From Udeniomyces pyricola (lineage: Eukaryota; Basidiomycota; Tremellomycetes; Cystofilobasidiales; Mrakiaceae), in the NCBI GenBank assembly GCA_039545295.1, contig BCIK01000005.1:717142-781141 (forward strand): a stretch of DNA of 64,000 nt, written 5' to 3'. The translations under genes and the position numbers were made by a program. Every line of letters begins with the position of its first letter. The first letter of the stretch is position 1. Shown one piece after another: positions 51,897 to 63,565 of this stretch. Below the pieces are notes generated by a model that ran no database searches, was not told the origin of the DNA, and was given only the letters and a program-made list of their open reading frames with translations.

Positions 51897-52516
51897 ATGA
51901 CGTTCCCCCACCGCGCTCCCCCGACTGGCGTCCGACGGCTGCTCTGGCGACAACGCGTCTGGTTCGAATGCACCTTTGGTCTCGCCATGTTGGACACCTG
52001 GGAGATCATGCTCGTTTGTCAGTTTCTCCCTCCACTCTTTTCCCATCCCCACAATCTTTTTCCCTCTTGTTTTCTTCTTGGGGTCCCAGTTCCTCACCTT
52101 TAACCGCTTGTGTTACTCACTCNCCCCCCCCCCACCCCCCCTTGACCTTCTCTCTCTCTCTTCTCCCTCCCCTTTCTCCGTTTCGTCCGCCCCAAACACA
52201 CACAGACTCCGTCCTTCTCATCCTCATCACCCTCCTAACTCTCTCCATGTACTACTACCTCCCTCTTCACCTCCTCTTCCTCCGTTCCCGCGCGGCCTAC
52301 TACATCACCGGTCAAGAACTCATCGATCCCTCCCTTCGAGGGCCAGATGCCACCGCCGCGGCCGCGGCCGCCGCGTCGTCCGCCTTTGCGAGCAAAGCGG
52401 CCGAACTCGGGAACGATGCCGTCGTCGTCCTCGCAGGTGAAGGCGCTAGGGTCGCAGGCGATCTCATCGGTGGGATCGTCAAGGAGGAAGGCGTCAAGAT
52501 GGTTGGGGAACTTTAG
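51897..52516 (+). CDS. Small membrane protein like the small subunit of serine palmitoyltransferase
   Basis: Two exons, 51897-52017 and 52206-52516, encode 143 residues. The N-terminal half fits the ssSPT family: a basic start, the stretch WFECTFGLAMLDTWEIML, a hydrophobic segment of about 20 residues (SVLLILITLLTLSMYYYL) and then a short membrane-facing stretch with AAYYITGQE. The family binds the LCB1/LCB2 dimer in the ER and raises its activity and sets its acyl-CoA choice in the first step of sphingolipid synthesis. After it comes a roughly 60-residue extension with an alanine run and small residues, ending in a possible amphipathic helix (GEGARVAGDLIGGIVKEEG). Usual family members are under about 100 residues. 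The short length limits certainty. Confidence 0.68.
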
Positions 52517-53253
52517 GACCGGGTCCATCCTATCAGGAGTGCAAGGATCGGAGAAAGAAGGGGGAAAGAGAGGAGAAGAGAGAGGGGGATAAGGGGGGAA
52601 GGAGTTGGTTTAGCAGTCGTTGTTCAGAGAGGATGGGGAAGTTTTCACTCGGTAGCTTCTCCTACGCGTTGGTTGCTCGGTGGAGCCTAACTTCTTTTTT
52701 TGTATTCCTAGCCGTCATAGTACGGGGAGAGAGGTGGAGCCAAATGGAGAGATATCGAAACGAATCCCTTGAGGAAACCTTAGTGTTTCATTTAGCTTAT
52801 CTCCCTTTCGCCCACACCTAAACTCACCCACACATCGACACACCTCTATCCCCACCTATATACACTTACATTATATACTACCCAGCCATTTGGCAACTAT
52901 TAATCAAGCTTGTAAACATCTTTTTTTTTTTTCTCAAAGTAACTCGCCTTGGCAAGGATGATCTTTATAGTCCATCGGGCTGGTTTTTTTGTTCAGAGAT
53001 CTTAGATGACAACCATACGTTTGACTCATAGCGGACTGTGTGTGTGGGAGAGGGGGGGGGGGGGGGGGGGGGGGGGAGAAGATTTCCTTCCCAATATCGA
53101 CGACCGGCGTCCTACTCACATCTCAACTCGTTCATTCTATATAATGATAAAAAATCCCTTCCCATTCTCCTCCTCGTATCTAATACTCATCAATCTTAAA
53201 AACACCAGCCCCATGACGCTCATTCATCCCATTGAATTTCTTTTTTCCTTTCC
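52517..53253. other. Convergent intergenic region SPT-like / METTL16
   Basis: 737 bases with no supported gene. The notable element is a G25 run at 53052-53076; a T run lies at 52920-52932. Confidence 0.65.
53052..53076. repeat. G25 homopolymer
   Basis: Twenty-five consecutive G on the plus strand, 178 bases past the METTL16 stop codon, so C25 if present in the METTL16 3' UTR. Long G/C runs recur in this window and lie next to most undetermined bases. Confidence 0.85.
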
Positions 53254-56130
53254 CTAATCGAGCATCATGTCCTCATGATCTACCACGGCCTTTCCTTCCT
53301 CGACCGTCGACATCGACCGTTCCTTCTCGATCCTCCTCTCTTCATCGCCCAACTTCCTCACCACCATATTCCACAACCCTTCCCATGCGAGCCTCACACC
53401 CGCATGTTCTTCCCCACCCAGTCCAGATTGGAACGACACGAGTTGCATCGTCAGGGTCGTCGAACCGCCAGCAAGTTGGGAGGAGGATACCTCCGAGGGT
53501 CCTATCGAAGCTGACTCGGCCATCCGAATCGATCGATGTGGATGATGCCCAAAAGACATCTCGGTCGTCACCTCTGCTGCTTCTGACAACGAGGACGTTC
53601 CGATTGGACGACCTTGTTCCACCACCCCACCAGGTCCGATCTCTACCGTCGTCGTCATCCAAAACCCACCCGGTGGCGCTTCAATCGCCATCGTCGACCC
53701 TTTCTTCCTCCTCGCGACTCTCGTCCAACAATGGTAACTAGCCTCGAACAACCACTTGTGCTCCATCTCCCGACCAACATCAGCCTTACTATCCTCCTCC
53801 TCCTCCTCATGTGCCGTCGTCGTTTGAGTAAATGATCCGCTGGGTTGGAGGGGTGTGAGCCGAACGCCATCGAGGCTTTGGAGGAGCGTGAGGAGATGGG
53901 GCGAAGCGGTGGATGGGGAGAGTAAAGGGAACGTTAAGGATTGGGTATTGGAGGGGGGTAAGAAAGGAGCGAGGGATTTTGCCAGAGGTCGGGAGAGAGA
54001 CTAGAGTATTTGAAGATCACAACAGAACGGATGAAGGAAAGGAGAAGGGAAAAAGGAGGGAGGGGGGAAAGGAGGGCATCAAAAGGAAGGCCGTAGGAGA
54101 GAAGCAAAGAGGTAACACAGAGAACGAAAAACAGAAAGACAGAGTCTCAGTTTCATTGCTAACATTCCTATCCAGACCACTTCTGTCTCGAAGAACAAAG
54201 GCGAAGAGAAAAGACGAAATAAAAGAACGTCCAAACGTACGTCGGGTAAGAACGAAGGTTCGAAAGACCAAGCAATAGCCCATCGCTTAGTATGACCTTG
54301 AATGAATTCGGTCAACGCGTAGTTGGTGATCTAGCCCATACGACCGAGGTGATCCACCACCCAAGCAAGGAACACAACCAGATAAGCCAAACAAAAGGAA
54401 AATGCACCACAAGTGTTCAGCTTTGGTCTTGTTTTGGCTCGGTTCTTTCAGTATGCAAATGCGTGCGAAGGAGCGATATGACGAGGGTTTCCCTTCCGAG
54501 CGCACCTCATACGTTCGAAGAAGACCGACGATCTCTCCGACAGACCCAATCTTGCCGAGTAAAGACGAGAACCATCTAGCAAAGACGAGGATACACAACC
54601 GAGCACGCGAAAAAAAAAAAGGAAAAGGAGTAGAGATAATCTGTCAACGATTTATCGATTTTATTTTCGGGGTCAACGTTATGATGTATCTGTTTGAGGT
54701 TAGATAGAACCCCTTGACTACTTACCTGATCCGATGTTTCAATCCCAAACTCTCTTCGACCATCCTCTTGACGAAACCGACTTCGCCCCCTTCTGTGATC
54801 ATCTCCGTTTCCGCACCCGTACATACCTGATTGAACAAACACGCCCACCGAAATGAGTGTGCGTCCGTCCGCCCCCAAAGTCGAGAGACAACAAAGTCAG
54901 CGGTCAAGAGAAGAGTCTCCAACATCAATCTTCTATCCCCTTCCCCCGTTTCTCTCCGTGCCAACACTCAAAGACACACACACACACTAATGAAAGAAGG
55001 GAAGGGACTCGAGAACGCACAGCATGGGGTGCAAACTCTTTGGCGCTAGCAGAAGCAAGAACTTCCTGGTGGGACGCGTAAAACGGGGGGTTACACATCG
55101 TGAAATCCAGTCTGTGTGTGGGTGTGTGTGTGTGTGTGTGTTAATTCCGTCCGGTCCACATTAATACTCCGCACCCTTGTATGTTCAACCCCCGACCCCA
55201 CCCACCACGTTCATATCAACTCACTCAAGGTTAGGGTCTTGTCTCAAGGGGAGAAAGATGTCATCCGTTGCCGTCGTCTTGACGAGATGAATGCGATCCG
55301 AGAGAAAGTTGCGCGAGACGTTGCCTTGGGCATGATGGAAAGAATTGGCGTCGATCTCTATAGTTGAGGGCCCCCGCCCGGGTAGAAAAGAAAAGAGAAG
55401 GAATCGGGACATCAGATCAGGTCTTGAGTCAGGAGCGTTTCACGCTGGGTCGAAAATCCAGCGAAGAACAAAAAGAAGGAAAGAAAGAAGCGGAGAATAA
55501 CCTTCCCACGAACGAACCTGTGGCGTGGAATGTATAGACCGGTCCAAAGTGCTTGCACGCCAGCAAAGGGTAAATCGCCGTCGAACCTGTACCAACATCC
55601 AGTGCGGTGATCCTGCTCGGAGCGAGGCGAGATGAGATTGGATTTGATGAGGAGGGAGACGGAGATGCTGATGATGTGGGTGATGATGGGATGGTTGTCG
55701 AAGAAAACGTCGCGAGGTCATGTAGCCAGAGAAGGTAATCAAGCCTTGTTTATGTAGGAGTAATGTTATTTGGTCGATTAGCGAGATAATTAGCGAGATG
55801 TTACGTGGTTGATCAACAGAAGGAAGGAGGAATGAACAAAATTTCGGGTACGTCATTGGTCAGAAAAGCAGAAAATGGGGAATGATCGACCAAAGAACAG
55901 TTAGCAGCACTCACCGGTTCGCGACCTAGAAAAAAAAAGTCAAGGTGGGATATTAAAGGATAAATCAGAACAATATCACCCTCTCAAATCAAGAGACATC
56001 AGAACCAGTTGAGAAACCGAATCTGAAACGAAGCGAATGGTTTGTACGGACTGTTGGACTCAAACGATCCTCTGAGATGAACACTGTCAACCCGAAATCC
56101 TCTTGAAGTAAAGTTCTCGTCAACGCTCTG

Positions 56131-56169
<39 letters not shown>

Positions 56170-56651
56170 TCGCCCACGAACATGTACACGAACAAAAAGA
56201 AACAGGAGAAAAAAAGAAAAAGACGTTCTTAATAAACCCCCCCAATTCAATCTCAACTAAACGAGAACCATCTTCCTCCCAATATGACCATTCAAACCCA
56301 TGCATATGAACGATCTTAACCCTTCGTCCAATGATCTCCTTTTATCATTATTATCATTATGGAAAGGTATACTTATAACTCACCGCACAGCCTGAGGTTT
56401 CTTGAAATCAATCGTCGGCAGTCCCGCTGCGTTCGTGAAGACGCTTTTTGAGATGGAAAAAGGGGAAAGTTAAGGAATGTGTGGTGAGCGTCTGGGAATC
56501 CAATCGATCTGCTAGAGGTAAGGAACTCTTCTCGAGCCCCCCCCCCCTCCCACCAAACAAGGCTTGATGCCAAAGCAAGCGACGAGAAGCCAAAAGTATA
56601 AAGTGGGGGGGAGGCGGAAGAAGGAGAAAGTGAACGGAACGACGCGACCAT
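53254..56651 (-). CDS. METTL16: U6 snRNA m6A methyltransferase METTL16
   Basis: Eleven exons: 56554-56651, 56384-56443, 56052-56127, 55915-55925, 55518-55744, 55225-55357, 55021-55111, 54726-54826, 54506-54575, 54241-54330, 53254-54000; 567 residues, all in phase. Exon 4 is only 11 bases. The family methylates A43 in the ACAGAGA box of U6 snRNA. Seen: RALTRTLLQEDFGLTV, SPTVANRLDYLLW, the SAM-binding LDVGTGSTAIYPLL, the catalytic CNPPFYAS (NPPF at about 209-212), CTGAETEMITEGGEVGFVKRM and LTEFIQGHTKRWAIAWSF. The long last exon has an acidic run and then a region that could be the VCR-type RNA-binding part. A Ser/Pro-rich insert splits the region between the Trp-Leu-His-Asp segment and the SAM loop. 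The N-terminal exon is the least certain. Introns 2, 6 and 7 contain GT or CA repeats next to splice sites. Confidence 0.9.
54972..54988. repeat. (AC)8 tract in METTL16 intron 7
   Basis: Short AC dinucleotide run on the plus strand, read as GU repeats in the METTL16 transcript. Confidence 0.75.
55112..55141. repeat. (TG)n microsatellite against the METTL16 exon 7 acceptor
   Basis: TG array with one extra G, read as CA repeats in the METTL16 pre-mRNA and running directly into the CAG acceptor of exon 7. Confidence 0.85.
56134..56168. repeat. (AC)17 microsatellite next to the METTL16 exon 3 acceptor
   Basis: Perfect AC array on the plus strand, read as GU repeats in the METTL16 pre-mRNA, ending seven bases before exon 3. 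Confidence 0.9.
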
Positions 56652-58070
56652 AGCTAGCTAGCTAGCTCGTTAAGCCTGCTAATCTGCTGATCCATCGTTT
56701 GCGAACGGCGAGGACGCACAACGGTCTGAGTTCCTGAGATCCCTTTTGTGCGAGCTGAGCAAAGTCTGGAGGGTGAAGGGCGTATGGGTTCTGAGGGTGC
56801 ATCGTATGTTTGGGGGGGGGGGGGAAAGAGNNNNNNNNNNNNNNNNNNNNNNNNNNNNNNNNNNNNNNNNNNNNNNNNNNNNNNNNNNNNNNNNNNNNNN
56901 NNNNNNNNNNNNNNNNNNNNNNNNNNNNNNNNNNNNNNNNNNNNNNNNNNNNNNNNNNNNNNNNNNNNNNNNNNNNNNNNNNNNNNNNNNNNNNNNNNNN
57001 NNNNNNNNNNNNNNNNNNNNNNNNNNNNNNNNNNNNNNNNNNNNNNNNNNNNNNNNNNNNNNNNNNNNNNNNNNNNNNNNNNNNNNNNNNNNGGGGGGGG
57101 GGAAGCGTCCGCGAGGTGATATAGAAGAACAGGAGCTGGGGTTTGAATTAGGAGTACGTCTGGTAGAAGTGGTAAGGTGGATGGTCAGAGAGGAGAAAAA
57201 AGTGTCCGTTGATCCAACCGACGTCGATGCAACGTGCAGATTGATGCGATTAATTCGGGTTGACTGGTGGATGGATGCAGGCGTCGATGCTCGTTGTAGA
57301 GGTTGAACGCGTACGAACGATGCGGTCATTCACGTGATGTGATCAATAGACGTGATGCACAGTTGATCGATCATTTAATTTCCATCACGTACATACTACA
57401 GACCAATACATCATCAAACCACACCATTCGGTGTCGATATCGCAGTATACACGTATACACACACATATATATATATATGATATGAGAATGAGTTGGGTGG
57501 GTAGGTGGAGATGAGGCCGGCGCAAGGGCCAGGGCGGCGGCCGAGTTGTGCCGGAGTGGGGAGGTCCGTCGACGTCATTAGCAAAACAAAAAAAGTAAGG
57601 GGGGGGGGGGGGGGGTTGTGAACAGAAAGGAAAAAAAAAAAGTAGATTCGGACATGAATAACGTATAAAACACAGCAGCGAGTAGTAGACGAAGGAAAAG
57701 TGTCAAAACAAAGAAGAAGAAGAAGACAAAGAAAAAGACAAAGAAAAAGAAAGGAAGATAGAAGAGGAAAGATCCAAGCTAGAAATTTTTGGGAGATAAA
57801 ATGACGATGGATGATGGGGCGGCCGGCCGGGTAGGTGGGGGTGGTGGTTATGGTTTGATGTATATAGGTTGAAGAGGTGAGAAGGATTGGGAATGGAAGG
57901 AATCAAGAGCAAGGAAGAGGGGTGTTTAGATGCGAAAGACTTAATGTAATGGTACAAGAAGAGCTAGAAGCAAGGCAGACAAAAAGAGAAAAAAGAAAAA
58001 AGCATTCCAGGAAAGATGAATCACGGCCGTCATGGGACCCTCCCTCCCTCCCTCCCTCTCCATCTTATAG
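56652..58070. other. Region between METTL16 and the CDCA7-like gene, with assembly gap
   Basis: No supported gene. The METTL16 promoter should lie at the left end and the 3' UTR of the CDCA7-like gene at the right. Contents: TAGC repeats (56651-56667), the 262-base gap, a TA tract at 57465-57480, a G18 run (about 57599-57616), and a GAAAAA/GAAGAA-rich tract (about 57700-57760). A frame running through the gap on the minus strand is not evidence for a gene. Confidence 0.65.
56831..57092. other. Assembly gap (262 N) flanked by G runs
   Basis: A run of undetermined bases with G11-G12 on the left and G10 on the right. Both edges are G on the same strand, which suggests sequencing stopped in a long G tract or a G-rich repeat. 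Confidence 0.95.
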
Positions 58071-61000
58071 TCACCCATCGAGGTCCATCTCGAACGGCTC
58101 TTCTTCCATCTTGACTTCCATTCCGAGATGCACCTCAAGCTTCGGCGACGATTCCAAGCCGTCTCTCGTCGTCGTCGTCGTTCTCGAAGGCGAAGAGAAC
58201 GGGAGGAGTCCCATAGCGGAAGACGACGAAGAGGTCGAGCCGGAGGGTGGATGAAGCTGGAAGTGGTGAGTCGGCCGATGAGGATCGGGATGGAAAGCAT
58301 GATTCACACCTCCTCGTCCTTCATCCTCTTCGTCTTCTTGAGCAAGAGGAAGACGATGATGTGTGAGAGGTGACAACAACCTCAACGGTTGATTTGTCTT
58401 CATCGGGGATGGAACTACGGGAACCAACGCGAGGTTCGGGTCCAACTTCCTCGAGAGCGATGCGGCGAGACCCGTCAGAGGTTTCGAGAGCGAGGCTCGA
58501 TCGTGATGCAACGGAACTGGAGGCGAAGGAAGAGGTGAAAGCGGGGAGAATCCCAACTCAGGTTCGAGGGCATGATGATGGTGATGGTGATGATGGGAAG
58601 GACCGGTGTTCGTAAAAAGGTCGCGAATCGAATCAAATGTTGGATTGACGCCGCATGAAGTCGCGGGTGCGGCCACCAAGGGCGCGAAAGGATCTTGGGG
58701 GGTTGACGTGAGAATTGGACGGTCGGGAAGATCTTGGACCATGAACGTCGTGGACAATGATGATGATGAAGGGCTATCGTCAGCGTGGGTTGCGTCGAGG
58801 TAAGCCTCAAACATCTGACCTGCCGTGTCTGTGACAGACGCTGCATCTCCCGCTTCGACCGATCCTCCTTCGACCTGAACGAGCGACTCAAGATCTCCCA
58901 TAACTCGGGATAAAGACCTCGGAATTGGGCCTGTTTTTGTCACATTCACACCCGACTTGGGTCGGACGCGAGAGACACAGCCCGAGGTGGCGCGCATGTC
59001 AAAGGATGTCGAGAGTGCTGGGGAGAAGCTAAGGAGCGCTTCCACCTCGGGTTCCGAGCTGTTGGTATCGTCAAACTTAAGGGCGTCGTCATCGGGTGGG
59101 GCGGTGAAGATGGAAGGTGGCAAATGGGTCCCGGCAAAGGGATTGAATGGGATAGCCCTCTCATCCGATTCAATGTCGAGTTCGCCATCAGAGTGATACG
59201 ATCCCACGGTCTCGCCGTCCCTGAAATCAGGACGTCACAGGAGAAGACATAACACGAAGCATGTAAAAGAGGATAAGCAAAAAAAGCCGTGTCAAACTGA
59301 GAGCTTGACCAAACTCAGAGGTAAAGAGATAACAAACAAGAAAAAACTGAAAGAAACAAAATAGAGAACTCACGAATCAACCGTTTTCTCATTATTCCAA
59401 TCCTCCTCCTCAACTTCTTCTTCCACCTCTTCTTTCACCTCCATCTTCACTTGGACCTCCATAACAAGTTCCTCTTCCTTCTCCAACGCTTCTGGACTCT
59501 CCTCCTCCTGAAAACTCATCGCCTCCCTCAACCTCCTCTCAATTTCCTTCTTCCCCACCCGTCTCCTCAACCCGTTCGAACCCCACCCCCTTCTCCCCTG
59601 ATCCAAAGCCTTCCACGCCTCGATCCCTCCATGCAGATCGACTTTACGATCGAGAAACTCTCTCGGGTTCAATCCTGCCGAGCTCGACAGGGTAGCTAGC
59701 CGTTGGCCGAGAGCGAGGCCGAGGAATGCATCCGTTCGACCACGGTAGCCATCGCGGAGCAGGCAGGCGGAACAGTTGCAGAAGAGAAGGCACCGAGGGC
59801 AGCTCGTTCGGGTCTTGAAGATCCGGGGGAACTCTAGGCCATATCTGATGCAAGTATGTGAAGGAGAAGAAATAAGAAGAAGAATGAAGAAAAAAGAGAA
59901 GGAAATCGAATCAGAGACAGGGTAGATGCGACCAATCAGCCAGGTGAACAAATCGAGAATACACGGTCAGTGACGGGGTTCAAACCAAGCGACCTTGAAG
60001 AGCAACGAGAGAAAAAAAAAAGAAGAAAGACAAAAAAGGTCCTGTCGAAACGACGTACCGATTCTTGCAGCAAACCTCGCAATAAGCCGTCTTGCACTGC
60101 TTGCACGCCGCTTTATGATACGTCGGCACGGTCCTCCGACACTGATGGCAAGGTTTCAACGACGGTTCTTCCTTGATCAGTCGGGCGTGGACAGTTGAGT
60201 CGTCAAACTGCGGCTGGGGAAGCTCGAGATTGTCTAGAGGAAGCGGCTCGAGGAGGATGGCATTGTTGCGTTCGGGAGACGGAGGTCGACCGGGGTACAA
60301 ATTGGATGAAGGTTCGGGAGTGGAGGATGTCGACGGTCGAGATGGGGTTGATTCGACCGAATCGCCTTCAACACCAGGGGCAACCAGTTTGTTGCTCTGA
60401 TACGAGAAAAGAGAGGGAAGAAATGAGAGAAAGGAAAAAAAAAAGAAAGGAATGGGAAGCGATATGAGAAACTAAATAAAGCTAGCTCCTAGGGAGTCCC
60501 AGGCAGAGGTATCTTGTAAAGGGACGCTGTTGCTTACCGCTTCGAAAGCACCACTCTTGCGCTTGACAGGTCTACCGGACATCGTGTCACCGTCCGGATC
60601 TTTAGCGGTTTCCTCCTCACAGACCGCCGTCGACATCTCTTCACCTCCGCTTCCCAGCCTTGACTTCTTTCTAGGTCGATCTTTAAAGGCCCCCCTCTTG
60701 AACGGCTTCTTTTCCACCTCAACCACGACCGGAACATCAAGACTCTCCTCCTCTAGCGTCTCCTCCACCTTCACTTCCTCCACCTTCACTTCCTCCACCT
60801 TGCCTTCCACCGGTTCCTCCACCTTGACCACTACGACTTCCGGTTCCGGTTTCTCCCGCAATACCCAGAGGCCCGCGATGATCTCGCTAGCGACGACTTC
60901 CATCTTGACGCGATCTGTTTGCTCTCCCCACCGATCGCACTTGTACAACTCGCCGTCTTCGGGATCCCGGATGACAGACTGGACCGGAAGGCCAGGACCA

Positions 61001-63565
61001 AGGGAGATGTCGATGATGGGAACTTGGATGAGGTGTCGGCGACGGCCTCGGTTGGCCTTGGCAGAGCTGGATGACATGGAGGGAAGAGTACTGTTACCCG
61101 AGGTTGAAGAGCCGTTGGAGCCAGAGCCAGTGGTCGAGTTAGAAGAGATTCGGCTCGAGGTCCGGCTGGGCCGTGCCAGGGAAGGTCGGGATCGCACACT
61201 CGGTTTCTTGGTCAAAGTCGAAGTTGAGGTGGGAACAGTCGTTTCTGAAGATTCGATGGGCAATATGGCAGGCATTGACGAAGCCGCATGGGGCGACGGC
61301 AGGGGACGAGAAGAAGGCGAGGGATCGGGAGCTTGAGCCACAGAAGGTGCAGCGGTGGATGGGAGAGCAAGTGGATGAGCGGAACTCGTAACCTCAATGG
61401 CTACTGGTTGAAGAGCTGAAGTTTCCTTGGCGGGAGGCACCGCTCGCGTCGAGATGCGCGACGAGATTCTTCGTGGACCTTTTGAGGGAGCAGTAACTTT
61501 GACGGTTCGAACAGCCACCGGACGAGGTGCAGACGTAAGAGGGAATGCGCCAGTCGCAAGTGGGGCTGCACTTGGTGGCGAAGGCAACTTGGTGGCGGGC
61601 GGTGCGGCCGGAATTCCTGCGGCAACAAGTGGGTCGAGCGTCGCCGGCTGGGACGCGTCGCGTGGGGTCGTGAGCTTGGGAGAGCAGGGCGCTTGTTCGG
61701 AGGTTGTCGAGGTACACATCACGTCCATGCTTGCCAGAGTATTGGTAGAATGCGATGTCGAAGGTCGTAAGACCGAAGGGGCAGAGAGATGAGCCGTCAA
61801 ACAAGGGGATGAGGTAACGACAGGCGGAGAGATAGGGAACGAGGAGGGTGCTTCAAGCTTAGCGTTTGGAGGTGAAGTTGAAGGGGCAGGGAGCAATGGT
61901 TCGACGACGGTTGGTGAAGGCGGCTTGACAACTGCAGGTGTCGCAATAGCTAAGCTCGTGAGGATCCGGGATCGCACAGGCAGAGGTGGGGGTTGAGCTT
62001 GGCTGACAAGATTATCGAAGGAGATTGCCATTGGCATGAAGGATGAAGGAGGTCGAGGGCGAGGAGCAGCAAGTGCCTTGGTCGGAGGCGAGGGCGTTCG
62101 TCGTTTGCGGCAGTCCGCTGCGAGAGCAAACGGTTTCGACAGTGGCGGGCGAGCGTGAGACGGTGACATGTACAGGACGGAGTCGGAATCGTCCGAGTCA
62201 TCCATAAGCTCGATCGGAGCTAGGCAAGAGAAAGGGGTGATGAGCGAGGCCGAAGGATGAGCTGGATCCGATGCAGGCGTCGAAGGATGAGAGCCCGACG
62301 TTGCGGGCGAGGTTACTAGCGATGACGGAGAGGAGGGCGAGAGCTCGTTGACGAAACACTGATGCAAGTGATATCAGAGCAGTATTTTCTCAGCATGTAT
62401 ACCAACAAGAAACTGTCGCGTCACAACGAATTCGAACTGGACATACCTCGGAGTCGTGGCGTTTCCGACTGTTGTCAGGACGAATTCCTGCCTTGGGGTG
62501 ATTGGCCCGCCAAGTCTGACGTGCGGCCTGTGTATGAGCCAAGACGTCGTGAGTGCTTGATGGCCGTCCTTGAGAGTGGCCATCGACTCGTATGCTGTCT
62601 GACATGACGAGATTTTTGCTGCCACTCGTTGTAGGCTGTGAATTGGCGTTAAGATTAGAGCTATGTGACTGGCCGACCCGGACAATGGGGCCAGGGCCGT
62701 TAAACGGAAGTTGCTCCCTCTGCTTCCCCTTTTGCTCCGTCGTCCACCGACTACCGGAGGCCACTTTCACAGAGTCCGGGGATCCTGGCACGAGTCCGAC
62801 ATACGCAAAGGAGAGCTTATTGCCGGGAGGAGGCGACGCGCCAGCCGAGATGGTGCCGTCGGTCTCGGACCATGGCCGAAGAGAGGATGAGCTTGGAAGA
62901 TTGTCGGGTTGATGCAGAGTCTCATGAATGGACTGACTGGGAGAGTGCGGGTGAGAGTACGGTATACTGGAAGATGTGACTCGTGTTGGACGACAAGGGT
63001 GTGAGATTGAGAGGGCAGAGGTGTTGGAAGCGGAAGGGGCCGAAGTGGAAAGGTTCGAGAGGCAGAGACGTGTGGGCAGAGCGTTGTTGGGTGGGGAATT
63101 GGTGGGAGTGCGGCCAAGGGGGGTGTTGTTTCCAGGTGGTCTCGCCAGGGGTTTAGTCGTCTGTTGAGCCGTGGTCCGTGGCGGACTGACACCGGTCGTC
63201 GACATGGGCGTCTTGGTCATTTTTGGGATGGTGGGAGCTCCCTTGAGTTGGGCTGAATCGGAAGGGGGGCGAGTCAGGAAGGATCGAGAGCGATTCCTTT
63301 CTACCTTCCCTTCTCGTTCCAAGTCGGACTGCTGCTGGCTGGGCTGCGAGTCGCCAGGATCTTTGCGATGTCCCTCGGCCACCTTGACAGTCCCTTGGCT
63401 GAGGCGCCGCTCTGGAGCGAGCGACGGAACACCAGACTCGAGCCGTCGCGTCGACGGTGGCACGTCGCCACTCTTGGGACTGAAACCCAACGGGGGGACG
63501 GCCGTCGGCGAGGGAATGCAGTGAGGATACCCGTCGCAACTCTTGTCAGCTGGTGATCCCTTCAT
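58071..63565 (-). CDS. Large CDCA7-type (zf-4CXXC_R1) zinc-finger protein
   Basis: Five exons: 62447-63565, 60538-62358, 60059-60396, 59374-59844, 58071-59220; 1632 residues, all in phase. Residues about 1063-1120 form the CDCA7-type zinc finger: CHQC, then CKQC, YCEVCCKNRYG, SCPRC and CNCSAC, followed by a helical part (DAFLGLALGQRLATL and NPREFLDRK) that matches the end of the CDCA7 domain. In animals CDCA7 binds chromatin and activates the remodeller HELLS to maintain DNA methylation. The first about 950 residues are Ser/Pro/Thr-rich, with basic blocks and repeated KVEE/VEVKVEE motifs just before the finger; the C-terminal 400 residues are acidic and Ser/His-rich, with a His run. A nuclear DNA-binding role is likely; methylation-linked function is inference. 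The start is the first ATG in the open frame. Confidence 0.85.

Noticed and set aside
56679..57329. 216-codon frame reading across the N gap
   Set aside because: Most of it is undetermined sequence and the rest is low-complexity leader DNA.
60530..61336. 268-codon plus-strand frame opposite the CDCA7-like gene
   Set aside because: Antisense shadow of a Ser/Pro-rich exon; no signals of its own.
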